Shown piece by piece: positions 5,378 to 7,921 of a stretch of 7,921 nucleotides of DNA. This DNA is from Stenotrophomonas sp. Its GTDB lineage: Bacteria; Pseudomonadota; Gammaproteobacteria; Xanthomonadales; Xanthomonadaceae. A model generated the notes under the pieces. That model saw only the letters and a list, made by a program, of their open reading frames with translations, did not search any database and was not told where the DNA came from. Each line of letters starts with the position of its first letter. Positions within the stretch are counted from its first letter, which is position 1. Location: positions 1-7,921 of the forward strand of contig DMZT01000356.1 in the NCBI GenBank assembly GCA_003484865.1, given 5' to 3'. The position numbers and the translations under genes were made by a program.

Positions 5378-7921
5378 TCATTCCGGATCGTAATCCAGGT
5401 TCGAGGCCAGCCAGCGCTCGGCCTGCACGCGGTCCACGCCTTTGCGCTTGGCATAGTCGACCACCTGCTCACGGGTGACCCGGCCGACCACGAAATACTG
5501 GCTCTGCGGGTGGCTGAAGTAATAGCCCGACACCGCCGCGGTGGGCAGCATCGCAAAGCTCTCGGTCAGCTGCATGTCCGCGTTGCGCTCGGCATCCAGC
5601 AAGCGGAACAGCGTGGCCTTCTCGCTGTGTTCCGGACAGGCCGGATAGCCCGGGGCAGGACGGATGCCGGCGTACTTTTCGGCGATCAGCGATTCGTTGT
5701 CCAGCTGCTCATCGGGCTGGTAGCCCCAGTAATCCATGCGCACGTGCTGGTGCAGGCGCTCGGCCAGCGCTTCGGCCAGGCGGTCGGCCAGCGCCTTGAG
5801 CAGGATCGCGTTGTAATCGTCGTGATCGGCCTCGAAGCGGGCCACGTGCGGGTCGATGCCGATGCCGGCGGTCACCGCGAACGCACCGATCCAATCCTGC
5901 TTGCCGCTGTCGGCCGGGGCGATGAAATCGGCCAGGCAGAAATCCGGGCGTTCGACCGGCTTGTCCACCTGCTGGCGCAGGAAGTGCAGCACGGCCGGGC
6001 CGTTGTCGGTGCGCAGGTGCACGTCATCGCCGACGCTGTTGGCTGGCCACAGGCCGAACACGGCCTTGGCGGTCAGCCACTTCTCCTCGACGATGCGGGT
6101 GAGCATCGCGCGGGCGTCCTGGTACAGATCGGTGGCCTGCGGGCCGACGATCTCATCGGTCAGGATCGCCGGGAACTTGCCGGCCAGTTCCCAGGCCTGG
6201 AAGAACGGGGTCCAGTCGATCACCTCGACCAGGTCGGCCAGTGGGTAATCGTCGAGCACATGCAAGCCCGGCTTGCGCGGCGCCGGTGGTGTGTAGTTGC
6301 CCCAGTCGCCCACGAACCGCTGGGCGCGTGCCTTGGCGAGGGTGACCAACCGCTTGGCGTCGCCGCGGTTGCGGTGGCGTTGGCGGATGTCGGCGTAGTC
6401 GGCCTCGTTGGCGGCCACGAAGGCATCGCGCAGCTCACGCGAGATCAGCGATTGCGCCACGCCGACCGCGCGCGAGGCATCCTTCACCCACACCGTGGGC
6501 GCCTTGTAATGCGGGTCGATCTTCAGCGCGGTGTGCGCGCGCGAGGTGGTCGCACCGCCGATCATCAGCGGCATGGTGAAGCCCTGGCGCTCCATCTCGC
6601 GGGCGACGTGGCTCATCTCTTCCAGCGAGGGCGTGATCAGGCCGGACAGGCCGATGATGTCGGCGTTCTCGGCGCGCGCGGCGTCCAGGATCTTCTGCGC
6701 CGGGACCATCACGCCCAGATCGACCACGTCGAAATTGTTGCAGGCCAGGACCACACCGACGATGTTCTTGCCGATGTCGTGCACATCACCCTTGACCGTG
6801 GCCATGATGATCTTGCCGTTGCTCTTGGCGGTGTCGCCGCTGCGGGCCTTTTCCGCCTCGATGTACGGCAGCAGGTAGGCCACCGCCTTCTTCATCACGC
6901 GTGCGGATTTGACCACCTGCGGCAGGAACATCTTGCCGGCGCCAAACAGGTCGCCCACGATGTTCATGCCGTCCATCAGCGGCCCTTCGATCACATCCAG
7001 CGGACGGGTCGAACGCGCACGCGCCTCTTCGGTGTCCTGCTCGACCCACGCATCCATGCCGTGCACCAGCGCATGGGCAAGGCGGTCATTGACCGGCTTC
7101 TCGCGCCAGGCCAGGTCTTCGCCGCGCACTTCGCCCTTCTTGCCCTTGTAGCGCTCGGCGATCTCCAGCAGGCGCTCGGTGCCATCGCTGCGGCGGTTGA
7201 GGATCACATCCTCAACGCGCTCGCGCAGCTCGGCGTCGAGATCATCGTAGATCGGCATCGCGCCGGCGTTGACGATGCCCATGTCCATGCCCGCGCCGAT
7301 GGCATGGAACAGGAACACCGAGTGGATCGCCTGGCGCACGGTTTCATTGCCGCGGAAGGAGAACGACACGTTGGAGACGCCGCCGGAGACATGGCAGTGC
7401 GGCAACGTCCGCTTGATGATGCGGGTAGCTTCGATGAAGTCGACCGCGTAGTTGTCGTGTTCTTCGAAGCCGGTGGCGACGGCGAAGATGTTCGGGTCGA
7501 AGATGATGTCCTGTGGCGGGAAGCCGACCTGCTCGGTCAGGACCCGGTAGGCGCGGGTGCAGATCTCGACCTTGCGCGCGCACGTATCGGCCTGACCTTC
7601 TTCATCGAAGGCCATCACCACGGCCGCTGCGCCGTAACGCAGTACCTTGCGCGCCTGTTCGATGAACTGCGCTTCGCCTTCCTTGAGCGAGATCGAGTTG
7701 ACCACGCTCTTGCCCTGCAGGCACTTCAGCCCCGCTTCGATCACGCTCCACTTGGAGGAGTCGACCATCACCGGAATCCGGGCGATGTCCGGCTCGGACA
7801 TGATCAGGTTGAGGTAGCGCGTCATCGCCTTTTCGGAATCGATCAGGCCCTCGTCCATGTTGACGTCGAGAATCTGCGCGCCGTTGGCGACCTGCTGGCG
7901 CGCCACTTCCACCGCTTCCTC
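5378..7921 (-). CDS. metH: Cobalamin-dependent methionine synthase, C-terminal 847 residues
   Basis: The cytoplasmic enzyme transfers a methyl group from 5-methyltetrahydrofolate through cobalamin to homocysteine, the last step of methionine synthesis. The frame is open to the window edge; the GTG at 7910-7912 is an internal Val codon, not a start. By alignment on the cobalamin His, visible residue 1 equals about residue 379 of E. coli MetH (1227 aa). Regions in order: most of the pterin-binding domain to about 270 ([46 protein letters not shown]), the helical cap ([13 protein letters not shown]), the B12 domain at about 363-518 with DVHDIGKN (H381 binds cobalt), SGLITPS and GGATTS, then the AdoMet reactivation domain with [12 protein letters not shown] (R754) and SGYYFSHP. 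All key residues visible are intact, and similarity to E. coli is high throughout. The zinc-binding homocysteine domain and any riboswitch lie outside. The gene may be one of two split parts, as I recall for some xanthomonads. Confidence 0.96.
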   Translation of the reverse strand, partial: EEAVEVARQQVANGAQILDVNMDEGLIDSEKAMTRYLNLIMSEPDIARIPVMVDSSKWSVIEAGLKCLQGKSVVNSISLKEGEAQFIEQARKVLRYGAAAVVMAFDEEGQADTCARKVEICTRAYRVLTEQVGFPPQDIIFDPNIFAVATGFEEHDNYAVDFIEATRIIKRTLPHCHVSGGVSNVSFSFRGNETVRQAIHSVFLFHAIGAGMDMGIVNAGAMPIYDDLDAELRERVEDVILNRRSDGTERLLEIAERYKGKKGEVRGEDLAWREKPVNDRLAHALVHGMDAWVEQDTEEARARSTRPLDVIEGPLMDGMNIVGDLFGAGKMFLPQVVKSARVMKKAVAYLLPYIEAEKARSGDTAKSNGKIIMATVKGDVHDIGKNIVGVVLACNNFDVVDLGVMVPAQKILDAARAENADIIGLSGLITPSLEEMSHVAREMERQGFTMPLMIGGATTSRAHTALKIDPHYKAPTVWVKDASRAVGVAQSLISRELRDAFVAANEADYADIRQRHRNRGDAKRLVTLAKARAQRFVGDWGNYTPPAPRKPGLHVLDDYPLADLVEVIDWTPFFQAWELAGKFPAILTDEIVGPQATDLYQDARAMLTRIVEEKWLTAKAVFGLWPANSVGDDVHLRTDNGPAVLHFLRQQVDKPVERPDFCLADFIAPADSGKQDWIGAFAVTAGIGIDPHVARFEADHDDYNAILLKALADRLAEALAERLHQHVRMDYWGYQPDEQLDNESLIAEKYAGIRPAPGYPACPEHSEKATLFRLLDAERNADMQLTESFAMLPTAAVSGYYFSHPQSQYFVVGRVTREQVVDYAKRKGVDRVQAERWLASNLDYDPE

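Noticed and set aside
7910..7912. GTG as a start codon for a shorter metH product
   Set aside because: The frame continues upstream with EEA, consistent with the pterin-binding domain of MetH. A start here would cut the domain in the middle.
1..7921. CRISPR array, tRNA, insertion sequence, prophage or defence genes
   Set aside because: No regularly spaced direct repeats, cloverleaf-like segments, transposase motifs or recognisable defence domains were seen on either strand; all long stretches are accounted for by the five genes.

Overview
The window is GC-rich chromosomal DNA from a gammaproteobacterium, most likely a member of the Xanthomonadaceae and probably Stenotrophomonas or a close relative. 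This rests on the strong G/C third-position bias, on E. coli-like MetH and YaiL-family proteins, and above all on short palindromes headed by GTAG, a REP type characteristic of Stenotrophomonas and its relatives. The genus is an inference from memory, not from a search.

Layout from left to right. (1) The 3' end of a DUF2058/YaiL-family gene on the + strand ends at 470. (2) After a 67-bp gap holding a GC-rich hairpin and a clear Shine-Dalgarno, a full-length + strand gene (538-2622) encodes an acyltransferase-3 membrane protein fused to a periplasmic SGNH esterase-like domain, the OafB architecture used to O-acetylate cell-surface glycans. (3) It converges, with only 16 bp between stop codons, on a - strand gene (2639-4000) for an exported metal-dependent amidohydrolase. 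(4) An 88-bp gap with a REP hairpin separates this from a - strand MFS transporter of the 3-phenylpropionate/H+ symporter type (4089-5279). (5) A 98-bp gap almost filled by an inverted pair of REP units follows. (6) The last gene (5378 to the window edge, - strand) is the C-terminal two thirds of cobalamin-dependent methionine synthase, metH.

The three - strand genes run in the same direction (metH, transporter, amidohydrolase), but REP hairpins sit in both gaps, so whether they form one transcript is open. A transporter and a periplasmic amidohydrolase could act on the same compound, but nothing in the sequence names it. The acyltransferase has no visible glycan-synthesis neighbours.

I see no tRNA, rRNA, CRISPR array, insertion sequence, phage gene, toxin-antitoxin pair or defence system. 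The most unusual structure is the REP doublet at 5299-5371. I do not find a new multi-gene system, and apart from the REP-type repeats this is ordinary housekeeping and accessory chromosome.
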